A DNA stretch of 64,000 nt from Thiococcus pfennigii (GTDB lineage Bacteria; Pseudomonadota; Gammaproteobacteria; Chromatiales; Chromatiaceae), in the NCBI RefSeq assembly GCF_016583835.1, contig NZ_NRRW01000012.1:23680-87679 (forward strand), given 5' to 3'. The notes beneath the pieces were generated by a model. The model had not been told where the DNA came from. It saw only the letters and a program-made list of their open reading frames with translations, and did not search any database. Below, in pieces: positions 34,611 to 43,876 of the stretch. Position 1 is the stretch's first letter. Each line of letters begins with the position of its first letter. A program made the translations under genes and the position numbers.

Positions 34611-35177
34611 TCAGGTCGAGGGCAGCAGGGCCGGCACCCCGAAGAGATAGGGGTGGAGGTAGACAAAGAGGGCATAGACGCCGATGCCACCGCCGGCACC
34701 GACCAGGTCCCAGAGCATCGACTTGTAGTCGGTCGCCTTCTTCGCCCCGCGCCGGTTGGCCGAGACCATCGCGACGACGCTGTAGACGGCGAAGCTGCCG
34801 AACAGGATCATCGAGGCCAGGTCGCCGTTGGCGAGCAGATGGGCCAGCCCCCAGAGGAGGACGGCGGTGAGCATCGGGTGGCGGATGTAGCGGCGCACGT
34901 TGCTCGGCACATAGGCGAGGACGAGGAGCATGAAGGCCGGCAGCATCAGGCCGGGGGCGATGCTCTTCGTGAACTCGCCGGGCTGCCAGAGGTCGATCGT
35001 CGGCGCCATCCCCATGCCGATCACGGCCAGCACGATGCCGACCAGCGAGAGGATCGCAAAGCCGCCCTTGAAGGCCTGCTCGCCGAAGCGCTCGTGCAGC
35101 CGCTGGTAGGCACCGGGGAAGCTCGGCAGCATGTGCACGGTGAAGAAGAGCGCGAGGCCCAAGACAAGCAGAATCAT
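34611..35177 (-). CDS. NnrU family membrane protein
   Basis: This 188-aa inner-membrane protein has about five to six hydrophobic helices and the NnrU signatures LFFTVHMLPSFPGAYQRL near the start and YVPSNVRRYIRHPMLTAVLL with GLAHLLANGD in the middle. NnrU was first linked to nitrite/nitric oxide metabolism, and relatives act in carotenoid or cyclisation chemistry (Z-ISO-like). No denitrification genes are near, so the role is open. The ATG at 35177 is chosen from the conserved start. Confidence 0.82.
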   Translation of the reverse strand: MILLVLGLALFFTVHMLPSFPGAYQRLHERFGEQAFKGGFAILSLVGIVLAVIGMGMAPTIDLWQPGEFTKSIAPGLMLPAFMLLVLAYVPSNVRRYIRHPMLTAVLLWGLAHLLANGDLASMILFGSFAVYSVVAMVSANRRGAKKATDYKSMLWDLVGAGGGIGVYALFVYLHPYLFGVPALLPST

Positions 35178-35372
35178 AGTCGAGACTCCTGATGGTTTGA
35201 CGATGGACGGGGCGCGCCGCAAGATCGCACCTCGACGGTGGCGAGAGGCGACCCGCGCCCGCCCGCGGGAAACGGCCGCTATTCTACGCAACCGACATTT
35301 CCGGTAGGAGCCCGCTTGCCGGCGATGAAGACCCGCATCCAGGGAGGGCCCGCCCGAGCGCCGAGGCACGCC

Positions 35373-36614
35373 ATGGCACAGCCCGAATCCCCACAGTCGG
35401 CCCCGGCCGCCACGGGGCGCCCGCGCCCCGCCGACCTCCTACGGCTGCCGCCGACGATGCCAGTCCCAGATTACGACGGCGGCAGCCTCGTCAATCTGAT
35501 GGCCAGCCTGATCGCGGCGCGCGGCGGCACCGCCGTTGCGCCCCAGTTGCGCACGCTGCCGGCCGCGGCGCTCGCCGACACCACGACCCTGGTCTTGCTC
35601 GTCATCGACGGGCTCGGCGCCGACTGGCTCGCCCGCCACGCCCCTCACGGGCTGCTCGCGCGCCATCGCCATGCGACCATCACCTCGGTCTTCCCGTCGA
35701 CGACGGCGGCCGCGATCCCGACCTTCCTCACCGGCCTCCCCCCGCAGCAGCATGGCCTGACCGGCTGGTTCACCTACCTGCGCGAACTCGGCAGCGTCAT
35801 GACGGTACTGCCCGGGCACCCGCGCTACGGCGGGGCGAGCTACGGCTCGGCCGGAATCGACCCGGCGCGACTCTTCGCCCTGCGCTCGGTCTTCACGCAG
35901 ATGCGCACGCGCGGCTTCGCGCTCGCGCCGGCCCACATCGCCTACTCGGATTTCAACCGCGCCCTCTCCCGCGGCGCCGAGATCCACCCCTTTCGCTCGC
36001 TCGCGGAGATGTTTCGCCGCGCCCGACGGCTGGTACGCCGCCCGCGCGGCCCGCAGTATCTCTATCTCTACTGGCCGGAGCTCGATCGCCTCGGCCATGA
36101 ACAGGGCATCGCGAGCCCGGCTGCCCTCGCCCACCTGGCGGCCATCGAGACGGCCCTGGCCGACTTCCTCGACGCGATCGCCGGCACCGACACCCTGGTC
36201 CTGGTCACCGCTGATCACGGCCAGCTCGACACGACGGCCGCGGACCGCATCGCCCTCGACGACCACCCCGACCTGGCCGACGGCCTGGCCCTGCCACTCT
36301 GCGGCGAGCCGCGCGCCGCCTACTGCTATCTCCGCCCCGGGCGCGTCGAGCGGTTCCTCGACGCCTGCGGCGCGCACCTCGGCGAGCGCGCGCTGCTCCG
36401 CCCGAGCGCCGACCTGATCGCCGCCGGCCTGTTCGGCCCCGGCCCGCCGCACCCGCGCCTCGCCGAGCGGGTCGGAGACTACACGCTGCTGATGCGCGGC
36501 GCGGCCGTGATCCGCGACCGCCTGCCGTTCGAGGCGCCCCACACCATGATTGGCGTCCACGGCGGGCTCAGCGCGGCGGAACTCAACGTGCCCCTGTGCC
36601 TGCTGCGTCCCTGA
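35373..36614 (+). CDS. Alkaline phosphatase superfamily phosphodiesterase
   Basis: This 413-aa enzyme of the type I phosphodiesterase/nucleotide pyrophosphatase family has metal ligand Asp in LVLLVIDGLGADW, the nucleophile Thr region in ITSVFPSTTAAAIPTFLTGL, and later ligands in LVTADHGQLDT and HTMIGVHGGLS. It should be a two-zinc hydrolase acting on phosphodiester bonds. The substrate is unknown. No signal peptide is evident from the ATG at 35373; an in-frame ATG at 35325 would only add a short basic leader. It is followed 101 bp later by a lipocalin gene. Confidence 0.83.
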   Translation: MAQPESPQSAPAATGRPRPADLLRLPPTMPVPDYDGGSLVNLMASLIAARGGTAVAPQLRTLPAAALADTTTLVLLVIDGLGADWLARHAPHGLLARHRHATITSVFPSTTAAAIPTFLTGLPPQQHGLTGWFTYLRELGSVMTVLPGHPRYGGASYGSAGIDPARLFALRSVFTQMRTRGFALAPAHIAYSDFNRALSRGAEIHPFRSLAEMFRRARRLVRRPRGPQYLYLYWPELDRLGHEQGIASPAALAHLAAIETALADFLDAIAGTDTLVLVTADHGQLDTTAADRIALDDHPDLADGLALPLCGEPRAAYCYLRPGRVERFLDACGAHLGERALLRPSADLIAAGLFGPGPPHPRLAERVGDYTLLMRGAAVIRDRLPFEAPHTMIGVHGGLSAAELNVPLCLLRP

Positions 36615-36715
36615 CCGGTGAAGTCCTCTGGCAATCGCGGTCAAAGACCACATGTAGCGTGGGATGCCGACCACCGCCTCGCGACGAACCAACCATCGAT
36701 GACCCAAGGACAGAC

Positions 36716-37288
36716 ATGACGACTCGCAAGCCCTCCCCGAACCGCCATCCGCTCCTCTTCTACGCCCTGATCCTGCTCGCCGGGCGAGCGGCCGCCGCCG
36801 ACGCCCCGCCGGCCACGGTCGATCACGTCGACCTCGAACGCTATGCCGGGCGCTGGTACGAGATCGCGCAGCTGCCCAACCGGTTCCAGGGCGGCTGCGC
36901 GCGCGACACCCACGCCACCTACGGGCTACGCGAGGACGGCCTGATCTCGGTGACGAACCGCTGCGTGACCGCCGCCGGCAACACCGTCTCGATCACGGGC
37001 GTCGCCCGGCCGAAGGATCCCGCGCACAACGCCAAGCTCAAGGTGAGCTTCTTCGGCCTGTTCGGCATGAGGCTTTGGCTCGGCGACTACTGGGTCATGG
37101 AGATCGGCGAGGACTACGACTACGCCCTCGTCGGCCACCCGACCCGCCGCTGGGGCTGGGTCCTCGCGCGCGACCCCAATCCGCCGGCCGAGCGCATCGA
37201 GGCCTGGCTCGAGCGCCTGCGCGCGTTCGGCTACGACCCGGACAAGTTCGTCCTGACCAAGCAGACCGGCGGCGTCGCGCCGCAGTAA
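36716..37288 (+). CDS. blc: Lipocalin (Blc-like)
   Basis: This 190-aa exported protein has a signal peptide (HPLLFYALILLAGRAAAADA) and the lipocalin motif ERYAGRWYEIAQLPNRFQ (GxW). Other family blocks are THATYGLREDGLISVTNRC, MRLWLGDYWVMEIGEDYDYA and the end YDPDKFVLTKQ. There is no lipobox cysteine at the cleavage site, so unlike E. coli Blc it looks periplasmic rather than lipid-anchored. It would bind lipids or other hydrophobic ligands in the envelope. The next gene is an FAD oxidoreductase, 87 bp downstream. Confidence 0.88.
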   Translation: MTTRKPSPNRHPLLFYALILLAGRAAAADAPPATVDHVDLERYAGRWYEIAQLPNRFQGGCARDTHATYGLREDGLISVTNRCVTAAGNTVSITGVARPKDPAHNAKLKVSFFGLFGMRLWLGDYWVMEIGEDYDYALVGHPTRRWGWVLARDPNPPAERIEAWLERLRAFGYDPDKFVLTKQTGGVAPQ

Positions 37289-37375
37289 CGACGGCGGCCC
37301 GCGCGCCGAGGTCCTCGCGAGACGGCCCCGGCGCAGCGGGTGCGCCCGGCCCGATTCCCGCGAGGACCTCCCGCC

Positions 37376-38707
37376 ATGGGGAAGAACATCGCCGTCGTCG
37401 GCGGCGGCATCGCCGGCCTGGCCACGGCCTGGCTGCTCAACGGCCAGCACCGTGTCACGCTGATCGAGCGCAACGGCTACATCGGCGGTCACGCCCATAC
37501 GATCGAGGTCGACGAGGACGGCCGGCCGGTGCCGATCGACACCGGCTTCATCGTCTACAACGAGCCCAACTACCCGCTGCTCACCCGCCTCTTCGAGCGG
37601 CTCGGCGTCGCGACGCGGGTCACCGACATGTCCTTCGCCGCCTCGATCGGCCCGTGGGACTTGGAGTACGCGACCGCAAGCCTCGGCACCCTCTTCGCGC
37701 AGCGGCGCAACCTGCTGAGCCCGACGTTCCTCGGGATGTGCCGCGACGTCCTGCGCTTCAACCAGCGCTGCCGGGCGCTGCTTGACGCCGATGGCTTCGG
37801 CGCCGCGACCCTCGGCGAGTTCCTCGAACGCGAACGGCTCGGCGAGGCCTTCCGCGACCACTATCTGCTCCCGGTCGCGGCCTCGATCTGGTCGTGCCCC
37901 AAGGCGAGCATCATGCAGTTCCCGGCCGCGAGCCTGGCCCGCTTCTACGCCAACCACGGCCTGCTGCGCCTGACCCGGCGCCCGCCGTGGAAGACGGTCG
38001 TCGGCGGCGCGCGGCAGTACATCGAACGGCTGCGCGGGGAGCTGCCGGCGTCGGCCGTCATCACCGACGATGGTGCCGAGGCGGTCGTGCGCACCGAGCA
38101 GGGGGTGCAGGTCCACTTGGGCTCCGGACGCCAGCAGACCTTCGACGCCGTCGTGCTCGCCTGCCATGCCGACCAGGCCGTCCGCCTGATCGCGCACCCG
38201 AACGAGGCCGAGCGCCGCCTGCTCGGCGCCTTCAGCTATCAGCCGAACCAGGTCTTCGTGCACACGGACGAGTACCTGATGCCGCGCTCGCGCGAGATCT
38301 GGTCGTCCTGGAACCACCTGGCCCGCTATCGCGAGGACGGCGAGGCGGCGGTGTCGGTCACCTATTGGATGAACCGCCTCAGCGGGTTCGACAGCGAGCG
38401 GTCCTACTTCGTCAGCCTCAACCCGTTCGCCGGCCCGCGCCCGGACCAGGTCATCGCCCGGATGGTCTACGATCACCCGGTCTTCGACCAGGCGGCGATC
38501 ACCGCCCAGGCACGCCTCGGCGAGATCCAGGGCCGCGACCGGATCTGGTTCTGCGGCAGCTACTTCGGCCACGGCTACCACGAGGATGCGCTACGCTCGG
38601 CCGTCGCCGTCGCCGAGGGGCTCGGCGGGGAGGTTGCGCGCCTGGCCGGGCCGGTCGCGGCCCCGGGGGTGGCGCAAAACCCCGGACACGACGAGGCCCG
38701 CCCCTGA
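37376..38707 (+). CDS. FAD-dependent amine-oxidase-fold oxidoreductase
   Basis: This 443-aa flavoprotein has a dinucleotide-binding loop VVGGGIAGLATAWLL (G9-G14), the following ERNGYIGGHAHT segment, and a C-terminal FAD motif in IWFCGSYFGHGYHEDALRSA. It belongs to the NAD/FAD-binding proteins usually found next to DUF1365 and cyclopropane fatty acid synthase genes, a set tied to fatty-acid modification. Those partners are not here; a lipocalin precedes it instead. The substrate is thus not assigned. ATG 37376 sits just upstream of the first beta strand. Confidence 0.85.
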   Translation: MGKNIAVVGGGIAGLATAWLLNGQHRVTLIERNGYIGGHAHTIEVDEDGRPVPIDTGFIVYNEPNYPLLTRLFERLGVATRVTDMSFAASIGPWDLEYATASLGTLFAQRRNLLSPTFLGMCRDVLRFNQRCRALLDADGFGAATLGEFLERERLGEAFRDHYLLPVAASIWSCPKASIMQFPAASLARFYANHGLLRLTRRPPWKTVVGGARQYIERLRGELPASAVITDDGAEAVVRTEQGVQVHLGSGRQQTFDAVVLACHADQAVRLIAHPNEAERRLLGAFSYQPNQVFVHTDEYLMPRSREIWSSWNHLARYREDGEAAVSVTYWMNRLSGFDSERSYFVSLNPFAGPRPDQVIARMVYDHPVFDQAAITAQARLGEIQGRDRIWFCGSYFGHGYHEDALRSAVAVAEGLGGEVARLAGPVAAPGVAQNPGHDEARP

Positions 38708-38725
38708 GCGAGTCGGGGGCGGGCC
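38695..38725. terminator. Strong GC hairpin between convergent genes
   Basis: ggcccgcccc and ggggcgggcc form a perfect 10-bp stem with an 11-nt loop. The stem-loop overlaps the FAD oxidoreductase stop codon. The small reverse-strand gene ends 36 bp further on, so the hairpin could serve both. There is no T-run, so intrinsic termination is uncertain. Confidence 0.35.
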
Positions 38726-38760
38726 AGGTTGCGGGGTGCGCGGCGGTGGCGCCGCGCGGG

Positions 38761-38907
38761 CTAACCGCGCGGGCGCGAGCGACTGCGGGCGCGCTGTCCC
38801 GAGATCGGCACCGGCCGCAGCGCAGGACGGCGCTGCGCCTGGCGCTGCGCGCGCACCGTCACCGCAATGCCGGCGAGGGCGGCGAGAGAAGCGATCACTG
38901 TCGTCAT
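38761..38907 (-). CDS. Possible 48-aa small membrane protein
   Basis: The short frame encodes one hydrophobic helix (MTTVIASLAALAGIAVTV) followed by an Arg/Gln-rich tail. A GGAGG lies about 6 nt upstream of the ATG, a good ribosome site. The positive-inside tail suggests an N-out single-span peptide. I know no family for it; the case rests on the ribosome site and the helix alone. Confidence 0.42.
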   Translation of the reverse strand: MTTVIASLAALAGIAVTVRAQRQAQRRPALRPVPISGQRARSRSRPRG

Positions 38908-39161
38908 GGCGGCCTCCAGTTCATCGGCATGGATGGATCGGCCGCCGAGCGCGGCCTTAGTTGGCAACATTGGTCCGCGACACGCGGAATTCCAGCGACG
39001 TCGAAGAGACCGAGGAAGGGGGTATCGGCCATGACCGAAGTCGTGGACCGCACCTTCGACACGCGTGCGAATGCTTGGCCAGCACGGCCGATGAAGCCGT
39101 GCCTCCCGAGGCGCCGCGACGCATGCGACTCGGTCTTTTCGCACCCTGACAGCGGCGAACG

Positions 39162-39593
39162 ATGCAAACCGGCTACCTGCTGATCGAGACCCGTCGAGAC
39201 CGCCCGGGACAGGTCCGCCTCGACACGGCGCGACTGCCGCCACCGCATCCCGCCCCCCTCGGGCCCACCGGCGGTGGCCCGCGCCTACACTACGTCGCCC
39301 GCTTCACCGACATCGAGGCGGCGCCGATGCACGCCCACGAGGCGTTGCGCCGACACCTGCTCGATGGTGATGCCCGCGTCTACCGCACCGATCCGCTCAC
39401 GGCGGTCGCCGCCGTCGAGACGATCGCACTGCCCCACCAGCGTCTCTATCTCGATCCTGCACTCGACGCCGATCCGTGCCTCGCCGAGGCGATCGCCCGG
39501 CGCCAAGCGCGACAGCGTCGGCGCGAGCGGTTGTGGCAGGGTGTCGGTGTCGGCGCCCTCGTACTGCTGGCACTGCTCGCGATCGGCCTCTGA
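39162..39593 (+). CDS. Unknown C-tail-anchored protein
   Basis: This 143-aa protein is hydrophilic for most of its length and ends in one hydrophobic helix (GVGVGALVLLALLAIGL) preceded by an Arg-rich run (RRQARQRRRERLW). A tail anchor in the inner membrane with a cytoplasmic body is likely. The body contains LHYVARFTDIEAAPMHAHEA and YRTDPLTAVAAVETIALPHQ; I do not recognise the family. It converges on the ABC ATPase gene with a 9-bp gap. Confidence 0.6.
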   Translation: MQTGYLLIETRRDRPGQVRLDTARLPPPHPAPLGPTGGGPRLHYVARFTDIEAAPMHAHEALRRHLLDGDARVYRTDPLTAVAAVETIALPHQRLYLDPALDADPCLAEAIARRQARQRRRERLWQGVGVGALVLLALLAIGL

Positions 39594-39602
39594 GGCGGCA
39601 CC

Positions 39603-41642
39603 TCACCCGGCCCGCAGACAGCTCACCCAGTGCCGCCCGCCGAGGCAGACCTCGGGCGGATCGGTTCGGCCGCAGACCGCCAGCGCCTCTGGGCAGCGCG
39701 GGTGGAAGCGACAGCCAGCCGGCGGTCGCGCCGGCGACGGCCGCTCGCCGGCGAGGCGGATCGCCGGGCGCCGCGCGGCCACCTCGACGACCGGCACGGC
39801 CGAGAGCAGGGCACGGGTATAGGGATGGCGGGGCCGATCGAGTACCTCGTCGACGGTGCCGCGCTCGACGATCCGCCCGAGGTACATGACGGCGACCTCG
39901 TCGGCCATCTGGGCGACGACCGACAGATCGTGGCTGATGAAGAGGTAGGCGATCGCCCGCTCGCGCTGGAGGCGGGCGAGGAGGCCCAGGATCTGAGCCT
40001 GGACCGAGACGTCGAGGGCGCTGGTGGGCTCGTCGCAGACGATCAGCCGCGGCTCGGGCGCCAACGCCCGGGCGATGCCGATCCGCTGGCGCTGGCCACC
40101 CGAGAACGCGTGCGGCCAGCGCCGCGCATCCTCGGCGGCCAGCCCGACCTGCTCCAGCAGCTCGGCGACCCGGCAGCGGGCGGCACGCCCAGAGGCCAGC
40201 CCCATCGTGCGCAGGCCCTCGCCGACGATGTCGCCGACCCGCAGCCGCGGATTCATCGCCCCGTAGGGGTCCTGAAAGACGATCTGGAGGTCCTTGCGCA
40301 GCGCCCGCAGCTCCCGCCCCCCGAGCCGCGCGAGATCGCGGCCGCGATACCAGAGCGCCCCGGCCGTCGGTGCGACGAGCCGCACCAGCGCCCGCCCGAC
40401 CGTCGTCTTGCCGCAGCCCGACTCGCCGACCAGGGCCAGCGTGCGCCCCGGGTGCAGGGTCAGCGAGACGCCGTCGACGGCGCGCACCCGGCCGGCCTCG
40501 CGACCGAGCAGGCCGCGGCGGATCGGGAAGTGCACGACCAGCCCGTCGACGCGCAACAGCACCTCGGTCTCGCCGGCCGGTCGGGGACGACGCGCCGCCG
40601 CATCAGCGGGCGGCGGATCCGCCTCGGCCCAGCGGTGGCAGCGGACCCGGTGCCCGGCGGCGACCGGGTGCCAGGCCGGCTCGGCCGAGCGGCACGCGGG
40701 CGCGGCCAGGTCGCAACGCTCGGCGAAGCGGCAGCCGACCACGGACGCCCCCGGCGGCGGGACCCGCCCGGGGATGCCGGCCGGGGCGGCGGCGCGGCGA
40801 TCCAGCGACGGGCGGCTCGCGAGGAGCCGCCGACCGTAGGGATGGGCCGGACCGGCGAAGAAGGCCGCGCACGGGGCCTCCTCGACGAGTCGGCCGGCAT
40901 ACATGACCGCGAGGCGGTCGGCGGTCTCGGCGACGATGCCGAGATCGTGCGTGATCAGCAGCAGCGCCATCGCATGGCGACGCTGCAGGCCCACGATGAG
41001 CGCGAGGATCTCGGCCTGAATCGTGACATCGAGGGCCGTGGTCGGCTCGTCGGCGATCAGCAGTTGCGGCCGGCCGGCCAGGGCCATCGCGATCACGACC
41101 CGCTGCTTCATCCCGCCCGAGAGTTGGTGCGGATAGTCGCCGAGGCGCTCGCGCGGGGCTGGGATGCCGACCTCGCCGAGCAACTCGACGACCCGCTCGC
41201 GCACCGCCCGCGCGCCGTGCCGCCCGGTGTGGCGACGCACCGCCTCGGCGACCTGGGCGCCGACGGTCAAGACCGGATTGAGCGCGGTCTGCGGCTCCTG
41301 AAAGATCATCGCGACCTGCCCGCCGCGGACCCTGCGCATGGCCCGCTCGGGGAGCCGCAGCAGATCGGCCCCGGCCAGGCGCACCTGGCCCGTCACCGCC
41401 ACCACCGCCGGCGGCAGCAGCCGCATCAGCGCCAGCGCGGTCATCGACTTGCCGCAGCCGGACTCCCCGAGGAGGGCCAAGGTCTCGCCGCGCGCGATCC
41501 TGAAATCGAGCCCGGCGACGACCGCCGCCGTGCCCTCGGGGCGCACGACGCGCACCGTGAGATCGCAGACCTCGAGCAGCGGCTCGCTGATCCCGGACAA
41601 GGGCCACCCCGGCGACGGCTCGGGGATGACGCCGATCGCCAT
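39603..41642 (-). CDS. Fused dipeptide/oligopeptide ABC transporter ATPase (two domains)
   Basis: This 679-aa protein carries two complete ABC domains of the DppD/DppF type. Domain 1 has Walker [15 protein letters not shown], signature LSGGMKQRV and Walker [13 protein letters not shown]. Domain 2 has [29 protein letters not shown] and [12 protein letters not shown]. After each domain comes the Cys-rich oligopeptide C-terminal segment ([28 protein letters not shown]). Such fusions (YejF/GsiA type) energise peptide or glutathione import. Permease and binding-protein genes are not adjacent in the window, as only repeat DNA lies upstream. Confidence 0.9.
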   Translation of the reverse strand: MAIGVIPEPSPGWPLSGISEPLLEVCDLTVRVVRPEGTAAVVAGLDFRIARGETLALLGESGCGKSMTALALMRLLPPAVVAVTGQVRLAGADLLRLPERAMRRVRGGQVAMIFQEPQTALNPVLTVGAQVAEAVRRHTGRHGARAVRERVVELLGEVGIPAPRERLGDYPHQLSGGMKQRVVIAMALAGRPQLLIADEPTTALDVTIQAEILALIVGLQRRHAMALLLITHDLGIVAETADRLAVMYAGRLVEEAPCAAFFAGPAHPYGRRLLASRPSLDRRAAAPAGIPGRVPPPGASVVGCRFAERCDLAAPACRSAEPAWHPVAAGHRVRCHRWAEADPPPADAAARRPRPAGETEVLLRVDGLVVHFPIRRGLLGREAGRVRAVDGVSLTLHPGRTLALVGESGCGKTTVGRALVRLVAPTAGALWYRGRDLARLGGRELRALRKDLQIVFQDPYGAMNPRLRVGDIVGEGLRTMGLASGRAARCRVAELLEQVGLAAEDARRWPHAFSGGQRQRIGIARALAPEPRLIVCDEPTSALDVSVQAQILGLLARLQRERAIAYLFISHDLSVVAQMADEVAVMYLGRIVERGTVDEVLDRPRHPYTRALLSAVPVVEVAARRPAIRLAGERPSPARPPAGCRFHPRCPEALAVCGRTDPPEVCLGGRHWVSCLRAG

Positions 41643-41727
41643 CCCAGCGGCCTAGACTAGCGTAGCCCGGGCCGTTCGCCGAGCCCCCGCTCCGATTGAG
41701 GCGGGCCGACGCCACGCGGCGAGCCCG

Positions 41728-41900
41728 CTAGGAACGGTGCAGAAACAACCGACCCAAGCGCGGGGAAGACAAGAAACCACGAAATACACGAAAGTCGCGA
41801 AAAACAGCGGATAATCCTATGCGTATTCAGTTCTTTCGCGTGTTTCGCGTGTTTCGTAGTTCCAAGAAGATGCGCCGGTTGTTCTTGAATCGTTCCCTAG
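41728..41900. mobile_element. Long imperfect inverted-repeat element, family 2 copy 2
   Basis: A left arm with gcagaaacaaccgac and ccacgaaatacacgaaagtc faces a right arm with tttcgcgtgtttcgtagttc and cggttgttcttgaatcgttc. CTAG flanks both ends (41728-41731 and 41897-41900). Sequence and layout match 34146-34328. It separates the ABC ATPase and HMA-like genes. Confidence 0.62.
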
Positions 41901-41938
41901 CGGCGGACGTGCCCCGCCGCGCCGGAGGCTGGGACGGC

Positions 41939-42292
41939 TCAGAGCAGGACGCTGACGAGCTTGAGCGCCGAGCGCTCGATCGCCTTGTTGACGACGGCGC
42001 CCATCAGGGCCTTGCCGAAGAGCTCGCCACCGCGCCCGATCAGGGCATCGCCCCGCCCGGCGGTCGCGAAGCAGCCGGCCTCGTCGAGGGCCTCGAGGAT
42101 CCGGCTGCGAGTCACCTGCGCCGGATCGTATTGGACGGTGATGCTGCCGGCCCGCGGGTTGAGACGCACATGGGTCACGCCATCGAGGGCCATCAAGCGG
42201 TCCTCGGCGACCTGCGCCGCCGCCGACCGACAACGAAAGGATCCCGACCGGATACGCAAACGCCCAGGGATGTGATGTATATAGTGGCTCAT
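41939..42292 (-). CDS. HMA-like domain protein without a CxxC motif
   Basis: This 117-aa protein has a ferredoxin-like HMA fold region: YIHHIPGRLRIRSGSF, ALDGVTHVRLNPRAGSITVQ, then RILEALDEAGCFAT. The CxxC metal-binding pair of classical heavy-metal domains is missing, as in the HMA_2 family. A C-terminal hydrophobic helix (ALMGAVVNKAIE and following) could associate with the membrane. Function unknown. ATG 42292 starts the conserved part. An AT-richer 290-bp divergent region separates it from the cupin gene. Confidence 0.7.
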   Translation of the reverse strand: MSHYIHHIPGRLRIRSGSFRCRSAAAQVAEDRLMALDGVTHVRLNPRAGSITVQYDPAQVTRSRILEALDEAGCFATAGRGDALIGRGGELFGKALMGAVVNKAIERSALKLVSVLL

Positions 42293-42583
42293 GGGGTCTC
42301 CGAGGCTCACCCGTATCGCGAAACGTTGAAGACGGCCTCCCGAGGGCTCGCGCACCCGGGGTGCCCGCCGACTCGGCGCCGCAGGTCCGCATGGGGGTCG
42401 GCCGGCGAGTCATGAAAGCGATCGATTCGCATTCTAAGCAGACCCAGCGATCGATGTAAATAGATCTCAGTTGCGAAGTATCATTGCCCTTGTTAAGGTC
42501 GTGACAGGCACGGGGCCATCTCGTCGAGAGATCCCGCACGTCCGTCCCGTATCCCAACCGTCGTGATTTCAGAGGTGGCTAGC
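42293..42583. promoter_or_regulatory. AT-rich divergent intergenic region
   Basis: The stretch 42440-42510 (for example tcgatgtaaatagatctcag and gcgaagtatcattgccc) is clearly less GC-rich than the surroundings and lies between the divergent HMA-like and cupin genes. It probably holds both promoters. A Fur-like half site gtatcattg is visible but not convincing. Confidence 0.35.
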
Positions 42584-42991
42584 GTGATCAAAGAGGCAGA
42601 TTGGCTCGTCTTCCAGCTCGATGAGCTGGTCGCGAAGGTCGAGCGCAACGGGGTGACACTGAAGGAGTTCCTGCGCACCCCCTCGCTATCCTGCTCGATC
42701 TACCACCTGCCCGCCGGCTCCAAGGACATGGCCAGCGCGCACGAGGAGGACGAGCTGTACCTGGTCCTCGACGGCAACGCCCATCTGCGCGTCGGGGAGA
42801 CCGAGCACCAGGTCCAGAAGGGTACGCTGATGTACGTGCCGGCCGCATGCAGCCATGCCTTCTTCGACATCGACCGGGATCTCACGGTGCTGGCCTTCTT
42901 CGGCGCCCCGATCCGCGATCTCGGCATGCGCGGCGAGCGCCACCGGCTGCGCTACCGGCACGGCCGCGAGCCGGTCATCCAGGACGACTGA
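42584..42991 (+). CDS. Cupin-domain protein
   Basis: This 135-aa small cupin has the barrel motifs around AHEEDELYLVLDGNAHLRVG (motif 1, with His/Glu ligands) and VPAACSHAFFDIDRDL (motif 2). It probably binds a metal, and no reaction can be assigned. Three GTG starts are possible (42563, 42575, 42584); 42584 has the best upstream purine tract (agaggtgg). The gene converges on the carbonic anhydrase homologue. Confidence 0.78.
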   Translation: MIKEADWLVFQLDELVAKVERNGVTLKEFLRTPSLSCSIYHLPAGSKDMASAHEEDELYLVLDGNAHLRVGETEHQVQKGTLMYVPAACSHAFFDIDRDLTVLAFFGAPIRDLGMRGERHRLRYRHGREPVIQDD

Positions 42992-43065
42992 GCGCGCGAG
43001 GGCCGCCCGCCGGGGCGCTCGCCACCCCACACGATCACCCCAACCGGGGCGCCGTGCAGCGCCTC

Positions 43066-43866
43066 TCAGCGATGCCGATAGACGACCGGGCGCCGTCCGG
43101 CGGTCTGGAGCGGCCGGGCATTGGCGCCGAGCGCCTGCTGGAAGCGCGCGATCACGGATGCGTCGACGACGAGCGGGGTGCGCAGCACGAGCCATTCGAT
43201 GCCCTCGGTGCAGGGCGGCACGGTCAACGAGCCGGGATAGGCGAAGTGCTCGCGCGCGCTCGGGAGCAGAAAGAGCGGATTGATGCCCACCTGGCCGCCG
43301 TAGAAGGCCTCCCCGGGCGGCGGCAGGTGCTCGGCGATCCGCCGCAGCATGCTGTTGGTGCGCCGACCTGGTTCGACCAACACCGCGACGATCAGGAGGC
43401 GGCCGGCCGCGTCACGGTGCAGGAACTGGACCTCGAGCTCGGCCGCGCGGCCGTCGATGCGATGTTCGCTCGGGGCATGGAATTGGAAACGCACCAGCTC
43501 GTAGCGGTGGCCGTCGACGGTCAGATGGCTGCCGGCGAGGTCGTCGGCCCAGATCAGACGGCCGTCGTTGACCAGGCTGAGGGGGCTGCTGCGGTAGGCG
43601 AAAGACATCGCCACCCCGGGGGCGGCGGTGCTCGGGCGCAGGTCGATCGGCGACTGAAGCGTCCCGGCGGCACAGGGCGTATAGGCGGCGTCGAGCTCGG
43701 CCCAGTGCGGCGGGCCAACCTCGCCCCGGTAGCCCCAATCAGGGGCCGTGGAGGTGAGGGTGGCCGGCGGCGGGGCGAAGGGCCAGGCGGCCACCTCGCC
43801 CGCCACCACCAGCAGCGCCGCGGTGGCCAATGCGATCGGCCCGCACGCGTCGGCGACCCGGGGCAT
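43066..43866 (-). CDS. Alpha-carbonic anhydrase homologue lacking two zinc ligands
   Basis: This 266-aa exported protein (signal peptide in residues 1-27) has the alpha-carbonic anhydrase fold: DWGYRGEVGPPHWAELD, AGTLQSPIDLRP, RFQFHAPSEHRIDGR, ELEVQFLHRD and SLTVPPCTEGIEWLVLRTP. Alignment by eye to the bacterial pattern FHFH...PSE and ExHxxH shows Q128, H130 and Q147 where three His normally bind zinc. Two of three ligands are Gln, so hydration of CO2 is not expected, as in animal CA-related proteins. It ends facing the cupin gene and lies just after a 91-aa unknown gene. Confidence 0.82.
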   Translation of the reverse strand: MPRVADACGPIALATAALLVVAGEVAAWPFAPPPATLTSTAPDWGYRGEVGPPHWAELDAAYTPCAAGTLQSPIDLRPSTAAPGVAMSFAYRSSPLSLVNDGRLIWADDLAGSHLTVDGHRYELVRFQFHAPSEHRIDGRAAELEVQFLHRDAAGRLLIVAVLVEPGRRTNSMLRRIAEHLPPPGEAFYGGQVGINPLFLLPSAREHFAYPGSLTVPPCTEGIEWLVLRTPLVVDASVIARFQQALGANARPLQTAGRRPVVYRHR

Positions 43867-43876
43867 GGCCACCGGC

